From the NCBI GenBank assembly GCA_030642185.1, contig DAOWOG010000087.1, forward strand, positions 1 to 6,058: 6,058 bases of DNA, written 5' to 3'. This stretch comes from Helicobacteraceae bacterium. Lineage in GTDB: Bacteria; Campylobacterota; Campylobacteria; Campylobacterales; Sulfurimonadaceae. Both the position numbers and the translations under genes were made by a program. This document shows, in pieces, positions 1-4,990 of the stretch (its first letter is position 1; each line of letters starts with the position of its first letter). The notes beneath the pieces are model-generated. The model had not been told where the DNA came from. It was given only the letters and a program-made list of their open reading frames with translations, and ran no database searches.

Positions 1-15
1 CTAAGCAATTTTACG

Positions 16-221
16 TTCTCGGGGCTGCGACTTTAGTCGCATTAACAAGCCTGTCAAGCCCTGAAAGTAAGACTAAAGTCTCACCCCCGAAGTAGTCTAG
101 CCACCTTTTTTTGACATTTTACTTTCTTAGCTTAATGGCATGGGGGGGGGTGTGTGACTTCAGCCGTACAAAAAATGTTCCAAATCATGGGACTTCCGGA
201 CTAAAGCCCCGAAATCCGGAA
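16..221. repeat. Cluster of three REP-like palindromic elements
   Basis: Three related units lie in this gene-free stretch. Unit a (16-51) has a TCGGGG head (19-24), then the palindrome GCGACTTTAGTCGC (27-40), with GGCT (23-26) and AGCC (48-51) able to pair outside it. Unit b (64-90) is in inverted orientation: AGACTAAAGTCT (70-81) followed by CCCCCGA. Unit c (194-221), also inverted, has TTCCGGA (194-200) pairing with TCCGGAA (215-221) around a loop containing CTAAAGCCCCGAAA. A fixed G-rich head beside an imperfect hairpin, in both orientations, is the layout of REP/BIME sequences mobilised by RAYT (TnpA-REP) transposases. No such transposase is in the window. Unit c lies 11 bases past the stop of the minus-strand lipoprotein gene and may also act as an mRNA 3'-end hairpin; no T-run directly follows it. 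Confidence 0.5.
142..150. repeat. Homopolymeric run of nine G followed by TGTGTG
   Basis: Nine consecutive G at 142-150 are followed by TGTGTG (151-156). Poly-G tracts of this length are slippage-prone, and in Campylobacter they underlie phase variation. Here the tract lies between genes, about 80 bases beyond the stop of the lipoprotein gene, so no reading frame is switched inside the window. An effect on a gene off the left edge cannot be excluded. Confidence 0.6.
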
Positions 222-231
222 AGGTCGAAGC

Positions 232-1104
232 TTATTGATTTCCGAAGGAAGGAGGTGTAACCTGTCCGTCATCACTGCCGGAAATACTAGAGCTTGAAGA
301 GCTGTTGCTTGAGTCTAAAGAAGAGCTGCTGCTTGAGCTTGAAGAGCTGCTGCTTGAGCTTGAAGAGCTGCTTGAATTCGACTTATAAAAACCGTTCAGT
401 GCTCCCATTTCCCGCTTGACTATCTCATCGATACAGGCATTGTCATTACATGCGTTGATCTCTGCAGTAATATCATTGATAGAAAATGTATCGCTATCAT
501 CATTGGAAGGGGCTTGGCAGATTGTACCGGGAAGGCAGGGAATGCCAAGAACAGGAGCAAGACTGTTTGTGCTTTGTTCAAATGAGAGTGTAATGGCTGC
601 GACAGCTGTCTCTTTAGCAATGTCAAGGTCTCCGCCATTCAGTTGATCACCTGCTGTAACAACATCAAAGTCAAAATCCGCCTTTGCAGATGCAGCAGCA
701 GTAAAAGAAGACATGTCCGCACCATTAACCAGCATTGTTGTGAAAGGATTAATGTTTTCATATCCTGCAGGTGCCTTTAATGCAGGGGAGTAAGGCTCTC
801 CTGCATCAGCTTTGTCATTGTTGTTCATATCATTAATACCATGAAGTGCAGATAGTTCCTGACCCTCAATGGATGTATTGAACTCATACACGCCGTTACC
901 TACTTCCAGGCTTGCCGGAATATTACCCGCACTTACATCCGCATTAATAACATACGCGTCAGATACCTTTATCTTCGGTAATGTCTTCTCTGCTGCAGGG
1001 CTTGTATCTGATGGTGAGCCGCTGCCACCACCACAACCTGTCAATAGCAGAGATGCAGTTAAGACCGATACTGAGATGATACTTGTTATTTTTTTTATTT
1101 GCAT
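232..1104 (-). CDS. Ser-rich lipoprotein with C-terminal TPPSFGNQ tail
   Basis: I do not recognise a named family for this 290-aa predicted lipoprotein. The start is supported by TAAGGA (1110-1115) five bases upstream of the ATG. Residues 1-23 form a lipoprotein signal peptide with lipobox Leu-Thr-Gly-Cys, so Cys24 would be lipidated after signal peptidase II cleavage; Gly follows, with no Asp at +2. Residues 43-135 look like a small folded domain and include an acidic D-x-N-x-N-D...G-E loop near 92-103, resembling a calcium-binding loop. Four further Cys occur as two pairs (190/196 and 219/224) and could form disulfides in the periplasm or outside the cell. Residues 244-262 are 19 consecutive Ser, followed by a second Ser block to about 277. 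The protein ends Gln-Val-TPPSFGN-Gln, nearly the same as the end of the divergent neighbour at 1342-1968. Placement on the outer membrane or cell surface is an inference from the lipobox and the long flexible linker. Confidence 0.85.
   Translation of the reverse strand: MQIKKITSIISVSVLTASLLLTGCGGGSGSPSDTSPAAEKTLPKIKVSDAYVINADVSAGNIPASLEVGNGVYEFNTSIEGQELSALHGINDMNNNDKADAGEPYSPALKAPAGYENINPFTTMLVNGADMSSFTAAASAKADFDFDVVTAGDQLNGGDLDIAKETAVAAITLSFEQSTNSLAPVLGIPCLPGTICQAPSNDDSDTFSINDITAEINACNDNACIDEIVKREMGALNGFYKSNSSSSSSSSSSSSSSSSSSSLDSSNSSSSSSISGSDDGQVTPPSFGNQ
296..375 (-). repeat. 21-bp tandem repeat encoding the polyserine tract
   Basis: On the plus strand the unit GAAGAGCTGCTGCTTGAGCTT occurs exactly at 320-340 and 341-361. 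A partial copy starts at 362 and a diverged copy lies at 296-316. On the coding strand each unit gives seven Ser using a mix of AGC, TCA and TCT codons. Because the unit is a multiple of three, gain or loss of copies would change linker length without a frameshift. Confidence 0.8.
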
Positions 1105-1143
1105 TACAATCCTTACTGATTTTTGTAGAGACTCTGATATTTA

Positions 1144-1163
1144 AGAGTATATTCCAATACTCT
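1144..1163. promoter_or_regulatory. 7-bp inverted repeat, candidate operator or 5' hairpin
   Basis: AGAGTAT (1144-1150) and ATACTCT (1157-1163) are perfect inverted arms around a six-base spacer. They lie just downstream of the candidate minus-strand -10 at 1168-1173, so they would cover the start site and first transcribed bases of the lipoprotein gene. They could be a repressor site or a leader hairpin; the sequence does not decide between these. Confidence 0.35.
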
Positions 1164-1167
1164 ATTT

Positions 1168-1212
1168 ATTATATATTCTTAATTATAACTAAAATATGTA
1201 AATAGATGACAA
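1168..1212 (-). promoter_or_regulatory. Candidate promoter of the Ser-rich lipoprotein gene
   Basis: Read on the minus strand, the AT-rich gap contains two perfect TATAAT hexamers, at 1173-1168 and 1187-1182. TTGTCA at 1212-1207 is a near-consensus -35 for the upstream hexamer, but its 19-bp spacing is long. The downstream hexamer has no clear -35, which is common for Campylobacterota sigma-70 promoters. The predicted leader is roughly 55-70 bases. Confidence 0.4.
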
Positions 1213-1341
1213 ATAAGGTTGCCTAAAGTCTGTCTGATACAGGATGCCGTTTGATTTTCATTTAAGATAATGTCTTACAATTCCTACAATAAATTAATAG
1301 AGACAGATTCGTATGTATTATTTGTTTTGCAGAGGGTAGCG

Positions 1342-1968
1342 ATGAAAAATGAAATTATATTGGCAGGTGGGTTATTAATCACACTTATTGCTGTCGGCAG
1401 TGTGATATTCAGCGGTGAAGATGTCGGAGAGATTTATGCCAACATATCGGATGAAGAGAGAAGAGAGCTGTTGAGTCCGAAGCAGCAAGATGAGATCAAT
1501 ATTGTCTATGAAACAGATAACTCGTCTGTTGTGTCAATGAACACCCAGAAAAAGAGAACTGCGAGCATTGGCAAACAAGCAGATGAAAAACCTCTGCCGC
1601 TTGGCTTGAGTACCTATGATGCAAAAAGAAATTTTAAAATTTCAATGTATGATCCCGAGCAGATGTATAAGCCTTCCGAGGCGCCGAAAGCAAAAAAATA
1701 TGTCACTGTAGAGGGAAGCATAGACGGCAGTAAGTTCATAATGAAGGTACCTGATTATTTTATAGAAAACCCAGACAATGTTAAATTTCGCCTGACCAAT
1801 AAAACGACAGGGGAAAGCAAGACTATTCCCGCATCTTTTCTATACAATCTAACTACTGCCAACGGAGAAGCGGCGGCACATCATGTCGTCTCCATGTCCT
1901 CGCGAAATCCTGGGAATTATGAATACGCGACACGTCCGCAGATAACGCCGCCCTCATTCGGGAATTAA
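1342..1968 (+). CDS. Single-pass membrane-anchored protein with C-terminal TPPSFGN tail
   Basis: This 208-aa protein has no family I recognise. The frame is open upstream to an ATG at 1270. The start at 1342 is preferred because AGAGGG (1331-1336) sits five bases before it and the protein then begins with a normal signal anchor, Met-Lys-Asn-Glu followed by a hydrophobic segment at about residues 5-23. Starting at 1270 would put 24 unremarkable residues in front. After the membrane segment comes an acidic, charged stretch (25-80). A likely folded region of alternating polar and hydrophobic strands follows at about 119-190. The last nine residues are Gln-Ile-TPPSFGN, matching the tail of the divergent lipoprotein. 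There are no Cys residues. The bulk is probably periplasmic or extracytoplasmic. It is divergent from the lipoprotein (about 240 bases between starts) and convergent with the 413-aa gene, with only 16 bases between stop codons. Confidence 0.75.
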   Translation: MKNEIILAGGLLITLIAVGSVIFSGEDVGEIYANISDEERRELLSPKQQDEINIVYETDNSSVVSMNTQKKRTASIGKQADEKPLPLGLSTYDAKRNFKISMYDPEQMYKPSEAPKAKKYVTVEGSIDGSKFIMKVPDYFIENPDNVKFRLTNKTTGESKTIPASFLYNLTTANGEAAAHHVVSMSSRNPGNYEYATRPQITPPSFGN

Positions 1969-1984
1969 AGTATAACAGCGATAC

Positions 1985-3226
1985 TCAGCGTACGCTCGGA
2001 TACGCTATGTTCGTCACCTTCGCACCGCCGATCTCTTTTACCGTCATAACCAGCGGAATTGCAGGGATAGCTATGTTGTTTCCAAACAGAACACCGGAGA
2101 AAAGCCCGTTGGCGTACTCCAGCTTATCGTTGATCGTAAAGTAACAGACTTCCGCATAGCATTTTTCGACATTTCCAACAATAGGACAGGGCTCACCGCC
2201 TGAGAAGTCATGGTCGCAATCTCCCGTATCCGGTTGAACGAAGTGCTCCTGCATATCACGCGAAAGCCATCTGAAATAGCTGTAGTAGTCACTTGACACA
2301 CTTGCATTGCCGTCGGATTCCCAGATCGTGCCGATTGTGTGGCTGATCATTCGTTCGCGCTTGGTGACCGCCGTCATGATCAGCACAGTTTCGTTCGTCC
2401 TGTCGGCTTTGCCGTAATAGGAGAAATCAAATGTTGTGAATTTAATGGCACTCTCTACTTCGCTGATCAGCTGCCATTCAGGTTTTGAGCTGTAGTCGCT
2501 AAAGACGATATCGACACCGATCTCACTGCTCGGTACGACTCTGTCACCCATAAAATTCTCAAAGGCCGTAGCGTTATAGGTCATAGCTCTTTTATTTGCG
2601 GTATCATAAATGACGACTTCCATAGAAATGGCATCATTGCCAAGTGTCTCCCATCCGGCCGCTTTTAACTGGGCTTCATTCAAATTGTTATCGTAAGCAT
2701 AATAAAAAGCGACTTTGTCAACAGGAGCCCGTCCAAGATCAACACCATTGATCACTTTGTCGGTTTGCGCCATGCCTATCACTTCTATATAACCGAATTT
2801 GTCATTATAAACGGCTCCTGAGGCTTTTAAACCTATCCCAAGTTCACGTCTGACCGGTTTGATATTTGCCGGAACTCCATCGATGACCATACTGTCGTCA
2901 GAAGATTGCAGATAGACATTTTTATCGCTTATGTCATATATTAGAAATCCCTCCCAGACATCACCGGGAGAGAGGTAGAGCACAAAGTCAAGCAGGTCTC
3001 CCGACTCGGCAGCATCGGCAAAACTGATCTTTGCTACGACTGAGCGTCCTTTGTCCGTATTCATAACGCGGACCTGAGTATTCCATCCCTCTTCGTTGGC
3101 AAAAAAAGCCGGCCCTACCAGAAAATCTCCTGTGCCGTCATGTGTAAGTCTTATAGGGCCGTTTCCTCCGGCTATGGCCGTAGCAAGCAGGCCAAACGTA
3201 ATAAGTAGTGATAATACGAGTTTCAT
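1985..3226 (-). CDS. Exported protein of unknown function, 413 aa
   Basis: A Sec signal peptide at residues 1-19 (Lys at position 2, Leu-rich core, Ala-Ile-Ala before Gly-Gly) predicts export to the periplasm or beyond. The mature part reads as a mostly beta-strand protein. Residues 34-96 (GDFLVGPAFFANEEGWNTQ, then VRVMNT, then LYLSPGDVWEG) resemble the opening of a group of conserved hypothetical secreted proteins I associate with Campylobacterota; this is recollection, not a search result. All four Cys are clustered at 337, 347, 356 and 361, which suggests one disulfide-bonded loop near the C-terminus. The ATG overlaps the stop of the upstream small lipoprotein gene (ATGA), and its ribosome site CAGGAG lies inside that gene's last codons, so translation is very likely coupled. 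No catalytic motif was seen. Confidence 0.85.
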   Translation of the reverse strand: MKLVLSLLITFGLLATAIAGGNGPIRLTHDGTGDFLVGPAFFANEEGWNTQVRVMNTDKGRSVVAKISFADAAESGDLLDFVLYLSPGDVWEGFLIYDISDKNVYLQSSDDSMVIDGVPANIKPVRRELGIGLKASGAVYNDKFGYIEVIGMAQTDKVINGVDLGRAPVDKVAFYYAYDNNLNEAQLKAAGWETLGNDAISMEVVIYDTANKRAMTYNATAFENFMGDRVVPSSEIGVDIVFSDYSSKPEWQLISEVESAIKFTTFDFSYYGKADRTNETVLIMTAVTKRERMISHTIGTIWESDGNASVSSDYYSYFRWLSRDMQEHFVQPDTGDCDHDFSGGEPCPIVGNVEKCYAEVCYFTINDKLEYANGLFSGVLFGNNIAIPAIPLVMTVKEIGGAKVTNIAYPSVR

Positions 3227-3236
3227 TTTATCTCCT
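3223..3236 (-). promoter_or_regulatory. Ribosome site and ATGA stop/start overlap coupling two genes
   Basis: On the minus strand CAGGAG is followed by ATAAA and then ATGA, where the ATG of the 413-aa gene overlaps the TGA of the small lipoprotein gene. This is a standard arrangement for translational coupling. Confidence 0.75.
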
Positions 3237-3483
3237 GTTGATCAAAATGGGGTTTGGGCAGTATGCCGGCAGCGGCTGAACTCTCTGAGCTTTGTGAGCT
3301 GATGGAACTCAGGGAACTGCTCGTACTGCTTGCATTGGAATCTGAACTCAGCGAACTGCTGCTTGAGCTTTGTGACGATGGAACAGATGGCCCGGTTCCG
3401 GATGAACCGCCTCCGAAAGTATCAGATTCGCCTCCGCAACCTATGAGCAGAGCCGATGCAATGGCCAGTATATAAATACGCAT
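3223..3483 (-). CDS. Small Ser-rich lipoprotein, coupled to the 413-aa exported protein
   Basis: This is an 86-aa predicted lipoprotein. The frame also has an ATG at 3498. The ATG at 3483 is favoured because AAAAGG sits just upstream and the protein then starts MRIYILAIAS, a compact lipoprotein signal with lipobox Leu-Ile-Gly-Cys and lipidated Cys16. Beyond Cys-Gly-Gly there is no room for a folded domain. Residues 25-72 are a low-complexity linker of Ser broken by Leu, Gln, Asp, Asn and Thr, and the protein ends in a short tail with Lys-Pro-His-Phe-Asp-Gln-Gln. The 3' end carries the ribosome site of the next gene and overlaps it by four bases (ATGA). It may be a surface tether or partner for the 413-aa protein, an inference from coupling alone. 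The Ser-rich architecture echoes the lipoprotein at 232-1104. Confidence 0.75.
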   Translation of the reverse strand: MRIYILAIASALLIGCGGESDTFGGGSSGTGPSVPSSQSSSSSSLSSDSNASSTSSSLSSISSQSSESSAAAGILPKPHFDQQEIK

Positions 3484-3636
3484 CTTTAGCCTTTTCATGT
3501 TTTTGAGATTTTATCCAACCTAAGATATTTTTTAGCATAATTACGTGCCGGTCTCCCTGTTTTCTGCCGCTCATCCTCTTTTTTGAAAATCAATAAAACT
3601 GCTGACAGAACCATACAAGATTGCTGTATTTTCAAC

Positions 3637-3658
3637 TATGATATAATTTACCAAAAGG
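3637..3658 (+). promoter_or_regulatory. Promoter -10 and ribosome site of the first Uma2 gene
   Basis: TATGATATAAT (3637-3647) contains a perfect TATAAT at 3642-3647. TTGCTG (3621-3626) is a possible weak -35 at 15 bp. AAAAGG (3653-3658) lies six bases before the ATG. If TATAAT is the -10, the transcript starts almost at the ribosome site. If the overlapping TATGAT is used, a leader of about 15 bases results. The same TATGATATAAT sequence precedes the second copy. Confidence 0.55.
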
Positions 3659-3664
3659 TTTAAA

Positions 3665-4201
3665 ATGGCATTGGCATATTATGAAGAGAAGTACACCATT
3701 GATGATTATAAGCAGTGGGACGGTGATTGGGAATTGGTCTATGGTGATGCTTATGCAATGGCTCCGAGTCCAAGCTTTGAGCATCAGAACATTAGCTTAA
3801 AGATTTCCAGGCAATTAGATGAAGCGCTGGATGATTGTAAAGCGTGTTACACGGTCTATGAATGCGATGTTGAGTTTATGGAAGATACCGTCGTCCGCCC
3901 TGATGTCATGGTGATATGTTATGAACCGCAAGAGAGGCTTACTCGTGCTCCCGAGATCATCTTTGAAGTCATTTCAAAATCGACTGCAAAAAGAGATGAG
4001 GTCTTAAAGTTTGATCTGTATGCGCATGAGGGCGTGAAGTTCTATATTTTAGCCTATCCGGAGAGCAAAAAAGCAAAATGCTATAAACTCGTGGATGGAA
4101 AGTATCAAAAAATTGCAGATTTCAGTGATGAGAAGTATCTCTTTGAGCTTGAAAAATGCTCCATCGATTTCGATTTCGATTTTATCTGGAGAAAAAAATA
4201 A
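3665..4201 (+). CDS. Uma2-family (DUF820) PD-(D/E)XK nuclease-like protein, copy 1
   Basis: This 178-aa cytoplasmic protein fits the Uma2/DUF820 family, which has a restriction-endonuclease-like PD-(D/E)XK fold and no established role in most bacteria. The family pattern is visible: Arg-Pro-Asp (Asp80) on a strand followed by hydrophobics, then PEIIFEVISKST at 96-107 with Glu101. Asp111 and Lys115 follow, then Tyr119 and Gly123-Val124 with the strand FYILAYP at 126-132. The N-terminal Tyr-x-x-[Trp]-x-[Gly/Asp] region at 14-26 and the GDAYAMAPSPS stretch also match the family. The usual third-motif Lys in E-x-K is absent, as is common in this family. The C-terminus ends in alternating Asp-Phe. 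Residues 49-178 are identical to copy 2, with only synonymous DNA differences. There is no antitoxin or other system partner next to it. DNA cleavage is an inference from the family. Confidence 0.85.
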   Translation: MALAYYEEKYTIDDYKQWDGDWELVYGDAYAMAPSPSFEHQNISLKISRQLDEALDDCKACYTVYECDVEFMEDTVVRPDVMVICYEPQERLTRAPEIIFEVISKSTAKRDEVLKFDLYAHEGVKFYILAYPESKKAKCYKLVDGKYQKIADFSDEKYLFELEKCSIDFDFDFIWRKK

Positions 4202-4208
4202 CCCATCA

Positions 4209-4286
4209 TTAAATCGACAGTTCCAAAAGCAATGGTTCTGTAATAGTATCTGCATTAAGATACAATAGGTATTCATGTCTGCCTGA
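4209..4286 (-). pseudogene. Remnant of the 3' end of a type IV prepilin-like gene
   Basis: On the minus strand this codes Ser-Gly-Arg, then HEYLLYLNADTITEP, then LLLELSI and a TAA stop. The intact prepilin-like protein at 4991-5620 ends Ser-Gly-Ser, HGYLLYLNSDTLSKP, LLLELSI and stop. That is 19 of 25 residues the same, no indel and the same stop position. Upstream of the match, the frame meets a TAA within nine codons and has no pilin N-terminus, so this is a fragment and not a gene. It marks where the tandem duplication ended inside the neighbouring gene. Several of the changes are conservative, so the fragment may come from a diverged allele of the pilin and not from decay in place. Confidence 0.8.
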
Positions 4287-4291
4287 AGCGT

Positions 4292-4351
4292 TATATTGAC
4301 CACTTTAATTTTTCTTCAGAATTTTCCCCCATTGAACAAAGTATATTGACC
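4292..4351. repeat. TATATTGACC direct repeat, 50 bp apart, at the duplication junction
   Basis: TATATTGACC occurs at 4292-4301 and 4342-4351. Both lie in the roughly 120-base segment that separates the two duplicated units and is not itself duplicated. The intact pilin gene has a similar TATTGACA on the same strand at 5089-5096, so part of this segment may be diverged pilin sequence. It could otherwise be a leftover of whatever made the junction; the signal is short. Confidence 0.3.
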
Positions 4352-4406
4352 TTGATATTTTTGACTTTAAAATTGCGCATATTTGCAGTAATGCCATACT
4401 TTAAGT

Positions 4407-4429
4407 TATGATATAATCTGCAAAAGAGG
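4407..4429 (+). promoter_or_regulatory. Promoter -10 and ribosome site of the second Uma2 gene
   Basis: TATGATATAAT (4407-4417) repeats the copy 1 -10 region exactly, and AGAGG (4425-4429) lies six bases before the ATG. Sequence farther upstream is not shared with copy 1, so any -35 or regulatory input differs between the copies. Confidence 0.55.
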
Positions 4430-4435
4430 TTCAAA

Positions 4436-4969
4436 ATGGCATTGGCATATGAAGAGAGTTATAGTATAGATGACTACCGGTATTGGGAAGGTGATTGGGA
4501 GTTGATATATGGTGGTGCTTATGCGATGGCTCCAAGCCCAAGCTTTGAGCATCAAAGTGTTAGCGGTAAAATTCACAGACAACTGGACGAAGCGCTGGAT
4601 GATTGTAAAGCGTGTTACACGGTCTATGAATGCGATGTTGAGTTTATGGAAGACACCGTCGTTCGTCCTGATGTCATGGTAATATGTTATGAACCCCAAG
4701 AGAGGCTTACACGTGCTCCCGAGATCATCTTTGAAGTTATTTCAAAATCGACTGCAAAAAGAGATGAGGTTCTAAAGTTTGATCTGTATGCGCATGAGGG
4801 CGTGAAGTTCTATATTTTAGCCTATCCGGAGAGCAAAAAAGCCAAATGCTATAAACTCGTGGATGGAAAGTATCAGAAAATTGCAGATTTCAGTGATGAG
4901 AAGTATCTCTTTGAGCTTGAAAAATGCTCCATCGATTTTGATTTCGATTTTATCTGGAGAAAAAAATAA
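4436..4969 (+). CDS. Uma2-family (DUF820) PD-(D/E)XK nuclease-like protein, copy 2
   Basis: This 177-aa paralogue of the gene at 3665-4201 has the same motifs one residue earlier: Asp79 in Arg-Pro-Asp, Glu100 in PEIIFEVISKST, Asp110 and Lys114. From residue 48 to the end the protein is identical to copy 1. The first 47 residues carry one single-residue deletion and about 11 substitutions, for example Lys/Ser, Gln/Tyr, Asp/Gly, Leu/Gly and Ser/His. Synonymous changes are also denser in the 5' part (about 11 in 37 shared codons, against about 15 in 130), which suggests that conversion or recombination has homogenised the 3' part. The gene has its own -10 and ribosome site. It converges on the prepilin-like gene with 21 bases between stop codons, too short for a separate terminator. 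Intact catalytic-type residues in both copies suggest neither is decaying. Confidence 0.85.
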   Translation: MALAYEESYSIDDYRYWEGDWELIYGGAYAMAPSPSFEHQSVSGKIHRQLDEALDDCKACYTVYECDVEFMEDTVVRPDVMVICYEPQERLTRAPEIIFEVISKSTAKRDEVLKFDLYAHEGVKFYILAYPESKKAKCYKLVDGKYQKIADFSDEKYLFELEKCSIDFDFDFIWRKK

Positions 4970-4990
4970 TCCCGGCCATCTTCATAAGCA

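Larger units (their letters stand above)
3637..4288 (+). repeat. Direct repeat, copy 1: promoter + uma2 + pilin gene tail
   Basis: This segment matches 4407-5070 in the same orientation. Matching begins at the shared -10 box, runs through the whole Uma2 gene and continues past its stop into about 80 bases of the convergent pilin gene's 3' end (roughly 87% identical by eye). The spacer between the Uma2 stop and the pilin stop is 7 bases here and 21 in copy 2. No target duplication or insertion-sequence end is clear at the borders. Confidence 0.8.

Noticed and set aside
111..116. TTGACA after a T-run as a plus-strand -35
   Set aside because: No -10-like hexamer occurs 16-19 bases downstream and the next plus-strand gene is more than 1 kb away.
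16..221. CRISPR array
   Set aside because: The repeats are palindromic, differ from each other, occur in opposite orientations and are not evenly spaced.
1270..1341. Longer start of the membrane-anchored gene at 1270
   Set aside because: The ATG at 1342 has AGAGGG five bases upstream and gives a clean signal anchor. The extra 24 residues have no clear ribosome site and would bury the anchor.
1987..1996. Palindrome AGCGTACGCT between the convergent genes as a terminator
   Set aside because: The stem is only five base pairs with no loop, it lies within the final codons of the 413-aa gene, and no T-run follows.
3484..3498. Upstream ATG at 3498 for the small lipoprotein
   Set aside because: The ribosome site before it is weak. 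The five codons between the two ATGs themselves contain AAAAGG, well placed for the ATG at 3483.
4049..4303. Minus-strand open frame overlapping the end of Uma2 copy 1 as a gene
   Set aside because: It is antisense to a well-supported gene, and the part beyond that gene is explained by the pilin-tail remnant in another frame.
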